The notes below the pieces were generated by a model. The model was not told where the DNA came from. It saw only the letters and a list, made by a program, of their open reading frames with translations, and did not search any database. A stretch of 64,000 bases of DNA from assembly GCF_029784165.1 (NCBI RefSeq), contig NC_073694.1:54249433-54313432 (forward strand). Reading direction: 5' to 3'. Positions within the stretch are counted from its first letter, which is position 1, and each line of letters opens with the position of its first letter. This document shows, piece by piece, positions 32,509-43,045 of this stretch. Position numbers and translations under genes: made by a program. The DNA is from Wyeomyia smithii (taxonomy: Eukaryota > Arthropoda > Insecta > Diptera > Culicidae).

Positions 32509-34290
32509 AATCAACCACGGTGCGAATTTGGTCGTATGCTGATAGGGAAGGAAGGCTCTTTTGAGTTTCCGAGCGTCTATCCTTCATGTTACGAGCGGCT
32601 CAAGGCGGCGCTTGTATTTCAGGTTAGGGGTGGCGGATTACCGTCCTCGTGTCAACGTAAGACTTTAAACATTGTTGAGCACGATGGCCCTCCGACGAAA
32701 TAGGAGGTTGGTGCGCAGGCCTTACAAGCACCACCGTGACTCACAACACTCACAAGTAATGAACGAGGAACGAAGAAATTCGGAATGGAACAATCGGCAC
32801 AGACCCACGCGATGAAAACGGACTAACGATTGGGAACTCGGGACGTGGAACTGCCGATCTCTCAATTTCCAAGAAAGCACACGAGTGCTCTCCGAAGTAT
32901 TGTAATCCCGCAGGTTCAACCTCGTAGCTCTGCAGGAGGTGGGCTGGACAGGCTCAATGGTACGTACGATCCGGGATTGTCATGCCATCTACCAGAGCTG
33001 CGACAACACATGATCTGGGGACAGCTTTTATAGTGATGGGCGATGTGACATATTGCATTCCTGCACAGTGAAGCGTAGCGTCAAAGAATATCTTAAAGAG
33101 CGTGGCGTTGAGTTCAATAGAACTAGTTGTCTTTTAAAATAACACAGGCGGGATGCGGAAACGGGTGACTGGGTGATGGCCAATCAGCCCTCGCATGTGC
33201 AGGTTGAAAACTAAGGGCCGGTTCTTCAACATCAGCATCATAAACGTGCACAGCCCTCACTTCGGATATACTAAAGACAACAAGAATGAATTCTACGCGC
33301 AGTATGAGCGTGAATACGACCAACATGATATCAAGAGCGTCAGCGGGGATTTCAACGCTCAGGTCGACCAATAGGTTGAATACAAACCGGTGGTTCGAAG
33401 GTTCAGCGCGCATCAGCTGACCAACGAAATGGGCCTTTGACTATGCCGCCTCCAAGAATATGGCCGTGCGTAGTACCTGCTCCCAACAAAACATTCTACA
33501 CAAGTACAGCTGTAATCAGACAGAAACCCTGATTGACCACGTCCTGATTGATTGTTGGCACTTCTCAGACATCATCGACGTCAGATCCTATAGGAGCACT
33601 AACCTGATAATGGTTATGATTTTCAGCAAATCCAGCAAATTCCTTTGCTTTGCTGATGACATGGACATTGTCGGTAGAACACCTGCAGCGGTGGCAGAAC
33701 AATACACCAGACTAAACCGGAAAGCAGCGAGCATTGAGTTACAGAAAAATACGTCTAAAACGAAGTATATGCTACTCGTCGGAACTGAAGCCGACTGAGA
33801 ACGCCTAAGCAGTAGCATTACGATCGACGGCGGTGAGTTTGAGGTAATCGACGAGTATATCTATTTTGGCTCACTGGTAACTGAGAACAATGATACCAGC
33901 CGTGAGATACGGAGACGTATTATCAGCGGGAGTGCTTACTATGGGCTTCACAAGCAATTGCGGTCGAACAGACTAAGTCTCCGTACGAAGTATAACCTGT
34001 ACACAACGCTCATAAGACCGGTAGTTCTGTACGGGCATGACACGTGGGCAAAACTCGAGGAGGACCGGCGAGTGCTGAACAAATGAACCATGAGCTCGCG
34101 CAACTCCACTGCGAATCCAGTATTCAGAAGGTGGCTGGACGGATACGCTGGGCAGGGCATGTTACAAGAATGCCGGACAACTACCCTGCGAAGATGATGT
34201 TTGCTTCGAAGTCGGTAGGAAAAAGACGACCATGGGCGTAGCGGGCAAGACAGGTAGACCAGGTGGAGCACGATCTAGTGAAGAGTACAC
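32509..34290 (+). pseudogene. RTE-like element C, endonuclease and reverse transcriptase remnant
   Basis: After the Juan-like insertion the RTE leader continues, then endonuclease pieces: LGTWN-like (ELGTWNC, ~32835), LQE.GWT (~32925), INVHSPH (~33235), GDFNAQV (~33345), then IDHVLIDCWHFSDIIDVRSYR (~33530). A deletion removes most of the reverse transcriptase, which resumes at FADDMDIVGRT (~33650), KNTSKTKYM, VIDEYIYFGSLVTENNDTSREI and LIRPVVLYGHDTW, then decays. Stops and frameshifts are numerous. The wording resembles RTE-type endonuclease-reverse transcriptases. Confidence 0.8.
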
Positions 34291-34811
34291 GGTCTATATA
34301 GCTTCGAAATATTTCGTAATATAGTCTTTTATTGAATCCAAGATGGAGAATTTCGTTTTCTGGAATACTGGGTAAAATTGAGGAAAATGCTAAAATGTTC
34401 TTCAGTATTGATTTTTTTGAAACAATTACAATTCGCGCCATTCAATAGCTGTAAAAAAACTAAAAGATGTTCAAAATGTTGTTGTCACTAGAACCTGGAC
34501 ACTAAAATAGGTGTCCAATGCCGTTTTGAAGCCCGATATGGCGGCTTTTAGTTTGCGAGGAATTGATAACGCTCATTTTAATAAGCAAGGTAATACCTAG
34601 AGGCGAGAAATTGATGCATAAATAGACAAATGTTACCCTTTTTGTTTTAAATACTTTTTCAAAAAAAGATTTCTAAACATTGAAAATAGGCAATGTTTCC
34701 ATTCGAGTCTACTACAAAAAAAAATCCAATACCGCTTAAACGGACCGCAGATACTTATTGCGAATATTTCTTAAAACCATCAGCAGTTCTTATGAGAACT
34801 ACTGAAGAGCA
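34291..34811. other. Non-coding, no gene seen
   Basis: AT-rich. 34495-34560 carries a phrase related to the repeat near 13.8 kb. Nothing else is supported. Confidence 0.35.
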
Positions 34812-34922
34812 AAGGTTACCTCTAGTAACAGTATTGGTTTTATCAAAGTTTTATAGCGCTCAAAACAGCCAAAACAGCGCTATGAAACTTTGATAAAACC
34901 AGTTTTGTTACTTGGGTTAACC
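34812..34922. repeat. Long near-perfect hairpin
   Basis: The inner stem is 25 bp with one mismatch (34836-34860 with 34876-34900, starting GGTTTTATCAAAG) around a 15-base loop. The pairing continues outward more loosely, to about 47 bases per arm (GGTTACC..AGTAACA against TGTTACTTGGGTTAACC). It is either a tiny foldback MITE or a miRNA-precursor-like hairpin. Confidence 0.75.
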
Positions 34923-35115
34923 TTCCAGCTGGTCTCGAAGTACGTGCTGGTTTAATAAGCCAGTCGTCGTATCTTCGAGTCCCGGCTCGAGAGAAGAGGT
35001 TTTAGTAGGATCGTAGTGCTAGCCCTGAAATTGTCATACATATATACTAAACAGTTGACTGCGAAATCTGTGTCATTTAAATAGGACAGCACGAGTCCTC
35101 TTATTCTGGTTGAGA
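34923..35115 (+). mobile_element. tRNA-derived SINE, Feilai-like (partial)
   Basis: CTGGTTTAATAAGCCAG resembles an anticodon arm and CTTCGAGTCCC a B box (GGTTCGANTCC), followed by a tail reading AGGATCGTAGTGCTAGCCCTG. This is the layout of mosquito tRNA-related SINEs as I know them. The A box region is weak and the 3' end is not defined. Confidence 0.6.
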
Positions 35116-36660
35116 AGGTTAGGTCAGCTCTGGAGCAAAAGTTCAAAAAATCAATTGTTAACGCTCAGTTCATAGCATTTTTAGCATTATTACTGTTGTA
35201 GGATGCCGTTTTTATCACTATTAAAGCCCTTTTTGTTTCCTTGAATTTTAAACACAATTTTGAACGTTTTTCCGTTACGATTTTTTAAATTTATAGTTGC
35301 TAGTGCTTTAACCAGTAGCGTGTAATAATTTACAAGAAGGTGCTCTGAAGAATCATTATACAAGAAATTAACGATCTTGGACATCAGATAATAGATCTGA
35401 TACCTTATCTAGTATTGCTTTACTTATTGACACCCAACTTTTTTTTATTTCCAAAGTTCTGTGAACTAAAAATTTAGTTTTTCACTTCAGCAGATTTTGT
35501 AAGATGACAGTTGGTAGCCAATTAAGTTTTCTTACTATGATATTTTCTACTGTTTGTGTGGCAGAAAATGATACCCACTGTCTGGAATTCAATACAACTC
35601 AAATTGAAATCAACATCACAACGATACTACTTCATACAAATGACTATGGTCATCTTTCGCCACGCCGCAAAGATAATAACGTTCACACCAACCTGATGGT
35701 AGCAACCAGAAACACGATTCCGGAAATAACGAACGGCCACCAGCTGCTAAATGGATCAGCATCCGCCAAAGCCGCTCTAATATCATCCATGTCTGTGGCC
35801 TCCTCGGTAATATTGCGACGAAAGATTCGCACAAACCACTAACCGTTTTGCCGTTTTCACCAACAAGTCAGATCACCGACCAATTCACCGTCGTTGTCGC
35901 TTGTGCCTACCACCCACTGTTTTTTTTTTACAATTTTGCAACAATTTTCACGTCATCAGCTTCATTCAATATCCATCCCCGATAAGAAACTCGATGTGGA
36001 ATGCTAAACCGTTGTCACCCTGTCTACGTGATCGAAAAACACTTTCGAAGGACGCACCGTTTCAGTACCCGGAAACCTAATGCTTGACCACCGGGTTTAC
36101 CGACTATCGGATGCACCGAACATCATTCGCCAAAGTGAACAATGATGAATGATCGCTGTATGAGCCCCCGTCACTGACTGATGCACCACGTTGGGTTTAC
36201 CGCCTTACTCTCAATTGAATTTACGATAATACACACTGGGATGAGAGAGGCGGAGCATAATCCACCATAAAAACCTTTCTTCGGTGGAATATCGGATGAA
36301 CTGAAACTGTTCTATTTTTATGTTTGATAATATGGTTAGAAGACGTGATGACAAGGAAAGGGTTATTTGGTAGTACTTCATTATCCGGCTACGAGTGTAG
36401 AGCGGTCCTGAAAATACGACATTGTCGCATTGCTGCGTCTGCATTAAATTCCCCAAGCAAATTTGGTATGCTGAAGTCATTAGAGTGGAATCAAACAGCC
36501 GGAAGCGTTCAATTGATGCTATACATACAGCGTGGACGGTCATTTCGGAGAGTTGCCGAAGTTACACTGTACCGTAATACAGATGCAGTTATTCACATCA
36601 CTCACAGTGCCGTGGGAGTGCGCAGCCTCTAGCCAATCGTTTGTGGTGGTAGAAGCTTCG
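35116..36660. other. Intergenic, one unrecognised 112-codon frame
   Basis: A plus-strand frame at 35504-35842 (starting MTVGSQLSFLTMIFSTVCVA, hydrophobic start that could pass for a signal peptide) is open, but it overlaps a minus frame of similar quality (35834-35616) and I recognise neither. 36324-36632 also holds an open plus frame without features. No gene is called. Confidence 0.3.
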
Positions 36661-36999
36661 AAGTAGAATACTTCTCTCAGGAAGTTCGGCTACATAGGGA
36701 TGTGAAATGAAAATCTAAAACCGAGAAAAAGTGAAAAATATGTCCAATTTCAAATGCTAATAAATAGGTTGGTATTCGATGGATTTCCTTCGTTCTTGCA
36801 GCAATAGATTGGAAAATCTTCTAAGATTCTTCCCAAAATAAGATAATTGTAATTTTATTATTCACACTATTGTACTATTGAAAATAGTCAAGCCTTGTCA
36901 AAACGAAAAATTCGACTTCTGATTGGTCGTTATATGCCTGCTTCCCAAGAACGGTCGACAGGATCATATACCTTGCAATTGAAACCATGCTATTTGGCC

Positions 37000-37006
37000 T
37001 ATATAA
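37000..37006 (+). promoter_or_regulatory. TATA box of module A1
   Basis: GGCCTATATAAGAGC, about 75 bases downstream of an ATTGG (inverse CCAAT) word. The same arrangement occurs in module A2 at 39495, and a TATA-only fragment occurs at 38178. Confidence 0.55.
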
Positions 37007-37218
37007 GAGCCTGTTTCAGCCGGAGCCGCTCATAATAGTTCTAGACAGCGACAACAGCAGTCGTCCTTCCTTAGCAGCAGCACTAGCCCTGTGGTTGGTC
37101 ACCACGTCTCAGGAGCAGCGCGATTTTTCTCAGCGTGTGTCGCCAGACAGCCATTATTCCCCCCGTGTTGGGGCAGCATGATGATTGCCATCAGGAAATC
37201 CAATTTCGGAAATCAAAA

Positions 37219-37240
37219 TGCCTTTTTCAAGGCAAATAAA
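37219..37240 (+). terminator. Stem-loop TGCCTT-TTTC-AAGGCA followed by AATAAA
   Basis: A six-base stem with a TTTC tetraloop, geometry like the histone mRNA 3' stem-loop, directly abutting AATAAA (37235-37240). A second copy with one G-T wobble is at 37440-37461. Whether either functions is unknown. Confidence 0.5.
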
Positions 37241-38163
37241 CAAGTCATTGAAAGTTAATAATTTTTGTCAACGCAAGCAAGCATTCTGTGTTGCATCCTA
37301 GCAATTCAAATTTGTCGCACCCGTCTAATTTACTGAATGTGAAATAGCTTCCACAGTGCATGTTGTCCGTGTATCCTAATTCCCCCAATGTTAGGGCAGC
37401 TTAAAGGTTGTAATTAGCAACCGATTTTGAACCGCAACATGCTTTTTTCAAGGCAAATAAAAAAATAATTGATGGTTAATAATTTTCTGGCATCAACACA
37501 AGCAGACATTCTGTGCGGTATGCAATCAAATTCTGTTGTAGTTGTCTAATTTTTACTTTCACTTTATTTAGTAAACCCCCCACTGTAGGGGCAGCGCAAA
37601 GGCTGCGATCAGCATGAATAATTAACTGCCCTGTTAGTACGCATTCACAAAAGCAGTTAGTTCGACTATGCAGAGCTAATATGAAGTCGATTCAATCAAT
37701 CAGCATAAACATAATTTCGTCGTCTCCCAGGTGCCAAGTTGCAACATGATGCAACACGCAACAGCGAGCAAACGAAATCGCTTGATGTTACAAACCGCAA
37801 TAAGATACGGGTTAAAACCGTTGTGTGTGTGAGAGCACCATCGGTGTTTATTCGCTGGATACACTATCTACTGTCTACTGAACGCAATAATCTGCTTACA
37901 TGCGACACGGGGACGGGAACATTTTCTTCAACAAAGCTGCACAACACGACACAAAACATGTTATTTTGTTGCTTCAATGAGAGTGCTATCGGTCCGGCTC
38001 GACAAGAAATCATTTTTGTGCATCCGTGCTACGAAACTGAGGAAAAACTTTAGAAACTGAAAAAAGAGGTGGAGCTTATCAAATGATCGCTCTGAGCCGG
38101 AATGAAGTCACACATATTTTTCAAGTTATATCATTCCACCACGTACGTAAAATAATTCATTCC

Positions 38164-38290
38164 TATTTTCATCCCCATATAAGAGCCTGTTTTAGTCGAA
38201 GCCGCTCATAATAGTTCTGAACAGCGACGACAGCAGTCCTCCCTTAGCAGCAGCGGGAGCGAGCAGTGGGTACCATCGATAGCGGATAGC
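38164..38290 (+). repeat. Fragment of the promoter module (TATA and start region)
   Basis: CATATAAGAGCCTGTTTTAG, GAAGCCGCTCATAATAGTTCT and AACAGCGACGACAGCAGTC match 36999-37080 closely; the upstream CCAAT part is absent. The TATA-like word is at 38178-38183. Confidence 0.65.
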
Positions 38291-38474
38291 GGCCACAACT
38301 GTGGCATGGCTATGCATAGCGTAGCTGTTGCAGCGGATATATCAGCATCGATAGTAGCAGGGTCAGCTGATGCAACGACACTCCCTTCACTAAAATGCTG
38401 TTTCAGCGTGGTAGCGGGAAGCATCAGCAGCAGGCTTGCATGAAGTGAATACATCAGCCAGCAACTTTCTCTAA

Positions 38475-38620
38475 GGCCTCTGCCATAGTAGACGCGAAAA
38501 GCGGCGCGAACCGATTCGCTCGGCCGTAGGTTTATGCACAGCTCTACTGATGGCTGTACATTAACCTGCAGCCGAGCGAAACGGTTCGCGTCGCTTTTCG
38601 CGTCTATTATGGCAGAGGCC
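38475..38620. mobile_element. Foldback MITE with TAA duplication (Harbinger-like)
   Basis: The arms of about 65 bp start GGCCTCTGCCATAGTAGACG and include CGCGAAAAGCG and GCGCGAACCG. The flanking TAA at 38472-38474 and 38621-38623 fits the three-base TWA target of PIF/Harbinger elements. 146 bp, non-coding. Confidence 0.75.
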
Positions 38621-39175
38621 TAATGGGAAAGTTGTATCATTTTGTTCAGAAGAATATTATTGTCGGTAATATTACAGAGATGCGATTGCGTAAATCCGAT
38701 TTTGAATTGAACAATTATTCTTTTGAGAACAAATAAAACACTTATTTGAAGAGTTAATAGCTTTTGGTACCAATAGCAGTATAGTGACAGCCTCAGCGGT
38801 AGATGCAGATGCAGCCGGTACTTTCCTAAGGCCGATGTAAAGGTAAATGGGAGCAGCACGGCGAAACAGTTCGGGTTATGCTTAGACGCGCGTCATTTTT
38901 CGTTGTTGATATTCCCCACATGAAACGACGCGCTTTCGTATGATAGCGGTGGTATTAGCGGTAGATGCATTTGCCAACACTTCCTCCAGTAAAGCCGTGT
39001 CTAGTTTTCAATGTGAAAACACCTTTCTCATTGTGTTGACCGTGCGCCTTAGTCCTCACTATCAAGGTTACACAGAGATGTAAGATAAACACTACATCCT
39101 ATGATAAATTGAACAATTGTCCTTATAAGGACAACAAATGAATTAATGAAGATTTAATTTTGAATTAGAATACTT

Positions 39176-39540
39176 TTTTCAGGAATTTCGGCTACATAGG
39201 GATGTGAAATGAAAATCTAAAACTGAAAAAAGTGAGAAAAATTTCAAATGCTAATAAATCGGTTAGTTTTCGATGGATTTCCTTCGTTTTTGCAGCAATC
39301 GATTAGAAAATCTTCTAAGATTCCTACCGATTGCATGAAATTGTAATTTTATCATTCGAACTATTGTACTATTGAAAACTCTTAAGCCTTGTCAAAACAC
39401 GAAATTCGACCTCTGATTGGTCGTTATACCGCGCTTTCCCAAGCACGGTCGGCAGAGTTATGGACCTAGTAAATTGGGAATGCATCATTTGGCCTATATA
39501 AGAGCTTCATCAGATAATAAACAATCATTTCATCGGATAT
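39176..39540 (+). repeat. Promoter-bearing module A2 (upstream half only)
   Basis: Near-identical in order to 36680-37010: CTACATAGGGATGTGAAATG, then GATGGATTTCCTTCGTTTTT, CTATTGTACTATTGAAAA, TGATTGGTCGTTATA and TATATAA (39495-39501). After the TATA box it diverges at once (TTCATCAGATAATAAAC). Its left boundary follows GAATTTCGG as in A1. Confidence 0.75.
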
Positions 39541-39685
39541 TTAATTGAACAACTGAAATTCGAAGAACACAAATGATTATTTGAAGAGTTAATATTTTCT
39601 CGTTTTGCGCTATAATCCAAAGTTAATTATCTTCATCTACATGCATACTCTGATTATTATTACGTGTTTGCTTCGCTTAGTGTTT

Positions 39686-39846
39686 GGCTACGGTCATGCA
39701 GAACGCAAATAATGGCGCGATGCGATTCGGCAAGACGAAATCTGTTGAAATGTATAGCTCTACTTCGCCTTAAAAAGAGCTGTACATTTCACCACGGTAA
39801 GGCGAATCGCATCGCGCCGGCATTCGCGTTCTGCATAACCGTAGCC
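39686..39846. mobile_element. Foldback MITE, 161 bp
   Basis: GGCTACGGTCATGCAGAACGC at the left is inverted as GCGTTCTGCATAACCGTAGCC at the right. The arms continue through GGCGCGATGCGATTCG and AGAGCTGTACATTT-like words, nearly closing the element. TTT flanks both sides and could be a three-base duplication. Confidence 0.75.
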
Positions 39847-40069
39847 TTTGTTCCGTTCCCGTTAAATGATGTCGTAATAAATGTGCATATTACAATTCGG
39901 CAGCACTTAAACGTCTCATTTGCACAAAATTTAAAAATATTCAATGAACTTCATTCAAAATATCAGACAAAAAAAATTACAATACTGCCAATGAACGGTC
40001 AACGTTTATTTACTAGAAAAAAGTAGGAGGTTGCATCCAAGACACGACCGCATAACTGACGTAGAACTA

Positions 40070-41530
40070 CCCACACTATTAACAAATGCATTGTTGTAAG
40101 TGTTTCATTAATGAGTCATAAAGTCTCCAAACACTTGCTTTGTGCTGCCTCAACAGTGGGGGAATGAAGACACTGAAGACACGAGCTGTAAAAGCCGTTT
40201 CACTTTCAGTAAACTGCTAGTATCCAGCACAGATTGCTCGCTTGAGTTGTCAAAAAAAGATTAACCCTCAAATATATGTTTATTTGCCTTAAGAATGGCA
40301 TTTTGCTGCTCAAAATTGGATTTGCTGAAGGCAACCTTTATGCTGCCATAGTAGTGGGGCAATGACGGCAGTCTGATGACACACGCTGAGAAGTGAGAAG
40401 AACCGCGCTGCTCCTGAGACATGGTGACCAACCACAGGGTAAGTGATTTGTTTGATTTAAAGGCAGCCACAGGCGCAACCCACTGCAATCCGCTGTTACT
40501 GCTGAGTGCTAATATCTGCTGCTACTGCAATTCGCATTTGATTTTTGCATACAGCGAATAAACACCGATGGTGATCTCACACACACACAACGATTATAAC
40601 CCGTATTGTGTTGCGGTTTGTAACATCAAGCGATTTTGTTTGCTCGCTTTCGCGTGTTGCATCATGTTGCAACTGAGCAGCTGGGAGACGACGAAATTCT
40701 GTTCATGTTGATTGATTGAATCGACTTCAATTTATTCCTGTAAAGTCGAAATAATCACCTTTGTTGAGGCGTTCTAACAGAACAGGACAGTTTGTTGTTC
40801 AAAATCGGTTACGTTGATCGCAGCTCTTGTGCTGCCCCAATAGTGGGGGACATAAGGTAAATAAATAAAGTAAATTTTTTGATCGCGACAGAATTTGGTT
40901 GCTAGAACCCAGCACAATGTTTGTGTTATTACCAAAAAAAATTATCCTTCAATTACTTGTTTATTTGCCTAGAGAAAGATATTTCGCTGTTCAAAATCTG
41001 TAAAAGCTGTTTTCGCATTCAGTAAATAAGACGGCCGTGACAGATTGTGTTTTCTTGGATTCAGCACAGAATGTGTTATTGCAAAACTTTATTGCGGGAA
41101 GAATACCGAAGCCCTTAACTGGCATATCGAGACTTTTGGTGCTACCTCGCTGCTGCTTAGATACGTGATGTGATTTGTTTACTGGCGCAACCCGCTGCTG
41201 CTACTACCGCAATTCGCTACGATGTGGCTAACTAGTTATACTATTCTGTCGACCTTTTTAGGGAAAGGCAGCAAGCGACCAATCAGAGGACGTTATTTTC
41301 GTTTCAACAAGGCTTGACAATTCTCAATAGTACAATAGTTCGCATAATCAATCAACACTTTTCTACATTTGGGTGGATGCGTGTATAATTTTCCAATCAA
41401 TTGCTGCACGAATCAAGGAAATCGGTTGAAAAAAAAACCGATTTATAAGCATTTAAAAAGGGACATTTTTCGTCCCCTTTCCGTTAATAGTTTTCCTATT
41501 TACATCCCTATATGGTAGGCTAAAGAAAAA
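40070..41530 (-). repeat. Promoter-module sequences in inverse orientation, A3
   Basis: On the minus strand, 41520-41290 matches the A1/A2 leader (GGGATGTAAATAGG, CGATTTCCTTGATTCGTGCAG, CTATTGTACTATTGAGAA, GAAACGAAAATAACG), but the TATA box is not evident. 41130-40070 holds several ~210-bp units with CCCCACTATTGGGGCAGC-like hairpins (about 40843, 40360 and 40150) and degraded stem-loops before AATAAA. 40720-40550 matches 37690-37870. The order is rearranged relative to A1, implying more than one duplication. Confidence 0.65.
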
Positions 41531-43045
41531 CGTAGTTCTACGTCAAAATGACTGACACGCAAGCAGCCGGGTTATCTTTCTTGTAAAAGTATTCTACTTC
41601 AACCTTGCGGTCGTGGCTTTGCATACAACCTTCTTGTGTTTTTTTTTTTGAATAATAGCGGTTGGTGAAATACGATCTATAGCATATTTTTAAAGATATT
41701 TCAACTAAGAGCAGAATACATCAGGAGACAAATTTTGCTGCAATTCATTTAAAACAAACTGTTTCGTTTTGTTTTTTTTCCTTCCGAAGAAAAGCTAACA
41801 CTTTGTTGAAATTTAGTTCAAGGTAGGAAAGGTAGGTAGGTTCCAGAAGAAATGTTGCTATTTACTTTCCATGTGAATGACAATATGACCAGCGATTGAA
41901 GCTGTTTGGTAATTGTTCATGTGAATAAAATAATGAATGCTTATATGAACATCTGTTTCTCGACGAGTTCTTAGGCGAGCGCGATAACCATATTCATAAT
42001 ACGATGTTCAAGAAAACTTTTTGGTTCTCGCGCAAGAACTTCTATAAATCCTTATCACCTTATTCCCATATAAAATTTCGAATAAATGCAAGCAGGCAAT
42101 TTTAATTCATTTCTGATTAAATCTCACTAATTTCCTGTCTTCAATTTTTGAGGAGCATTCAGAAAAACTGACTATCGTTCCTTTTAAAAAAATCAAATAA
42201 ATGACTTGAAACGATTCGTAGATTGAACGCAACGAAAATGATAGAATCAGTGGATTTTAAAATACTTTTTGTTATTTTTTGTAGATCTATTTTAAAAACA
42301 AAAAACAATAATAACTAATGTAATGTAATGTAAAAATAAGGTAATGTTACACAGTTAGGGTTAAATTTGATAAAACAATTAGTTTAAATATGAGTAACAA
42401 TGTTTCCCTTCTACGCAATGCATATGTTGTTAAAAAATATATTTGATATTGGTATAAAGTCATTGTTTTGTGAACAAATTTCGGTTTTTGAAACTATACA
42501 CTTCCCGACGGGCTTCAGCAAAAGCACTATAAATCTCTAATAAATATTATTTTCTTACTTATTACAATTCATGTCTCTTCAGTATAGTCTCAACTATCTA
42601 TTCCAATTTTTTGTTTGTTGAATGTATGTAACTGGTTTGACGACCGATGAACTGCTTAAAAATCGTAAAAACCAAAAAAAGTTATTTTATTGGGTACAGT
42701 GAAATACAAACTACTGGTATTCTCTTATTTATTGGTAAAAATGAAAAATAAAAAATATTAGTAGGTAGATTGAACATTGTAGTTTTTGGTATAAAAGTTA
42801 ATTTAATGTAGAAGTTGAAAAAAAAAATGTTTACCGAATTTAATTGACGTTTCTATTGCTGTTGTTAACGCTGCTACGCAGCCTAGACATGCAAATGATA
42901 TAGTAAAATCAAAGGATTCAAAAAGATAATGTTACCAAATATCTTAAAATAACAATATAGTTCACTCTCGAATTTCCCATATATTTCCGTGAAGACAGAC
43001 AGGGAACTCCCCCTCTTGTGGTGAAAAAGGTAACTAAACTCATTG
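41531..43045. other. AT-rich non-coding stretch
   Basis: No open frame above 80 codons, no RNA gene and no repeat structure that I could anchor. Confidence 0.4.

Larger units (their letters stand above)
17265..34290 (+). mobile_element. RTE-like element C, split by a nested insertion stack
   Basis: The outermost layer of the stack. Its 5' leader lies at 17265-17403 and the rest at 32494-34290. The 15-bp direct repeat AAGGGAAGATCGGAT (17389-17403 and 32494-32508) brackets the inserted Juan-like element and is a target-site duplication. The joined order matches RTE fragment B on the minus strand near 8.6 kb, which is uninterrupted at this site. The left boundary is approximate. Confidence 0.75.
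36661..37870 (+). repeat. Promoter-bearing non-coding module A1
   Basis: In order it has an AT-rich leader shared with the two other modules, the inverted CCAAT word TGATTGGTCG (~36921), and TATATAA at 37000-37006. Then come three ~210-220-bp units, each marked by a CCCC..GGGGCAGC hairpin (about 37159, 37378 and 37575). Two of the units carry TGCCTTTTTCAAGGCA-like stem-loops followed at once by AATAAA (37219-37240 and 37440-37461). No protein frame is conserved between modules. A decayed copy lies in inverse orientation at 40070-41530. Confidence 0.65.

Noticed and set aside
34923..35000. Functional tRNA gene
   Set aside because: The acceptor stem is absent and the sequence continues into a SINE-type tail.
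36987..37181. 64-codon frame in the promoter module as a possible short protein
   Set aside because: The frame is not preserved in the other modules, where matching DNA carries stops or shifts; the conservation is in DNA signals, not codons.
37219..37240. Histone gene 3' end
   Set aside because: The stem-loop geometry matches, but the stem sequence is not the histone consensus and no histone frame lies upstream; kept only as a structural resemblance.
40261..40488. 75-codon minus frame matching part of 37081-37180
   Set aside because: It shares a short amino-acid run (LWLVT.SQEQR) with module A1 because the DNA is duplicated; the frame is not continued and has no features.
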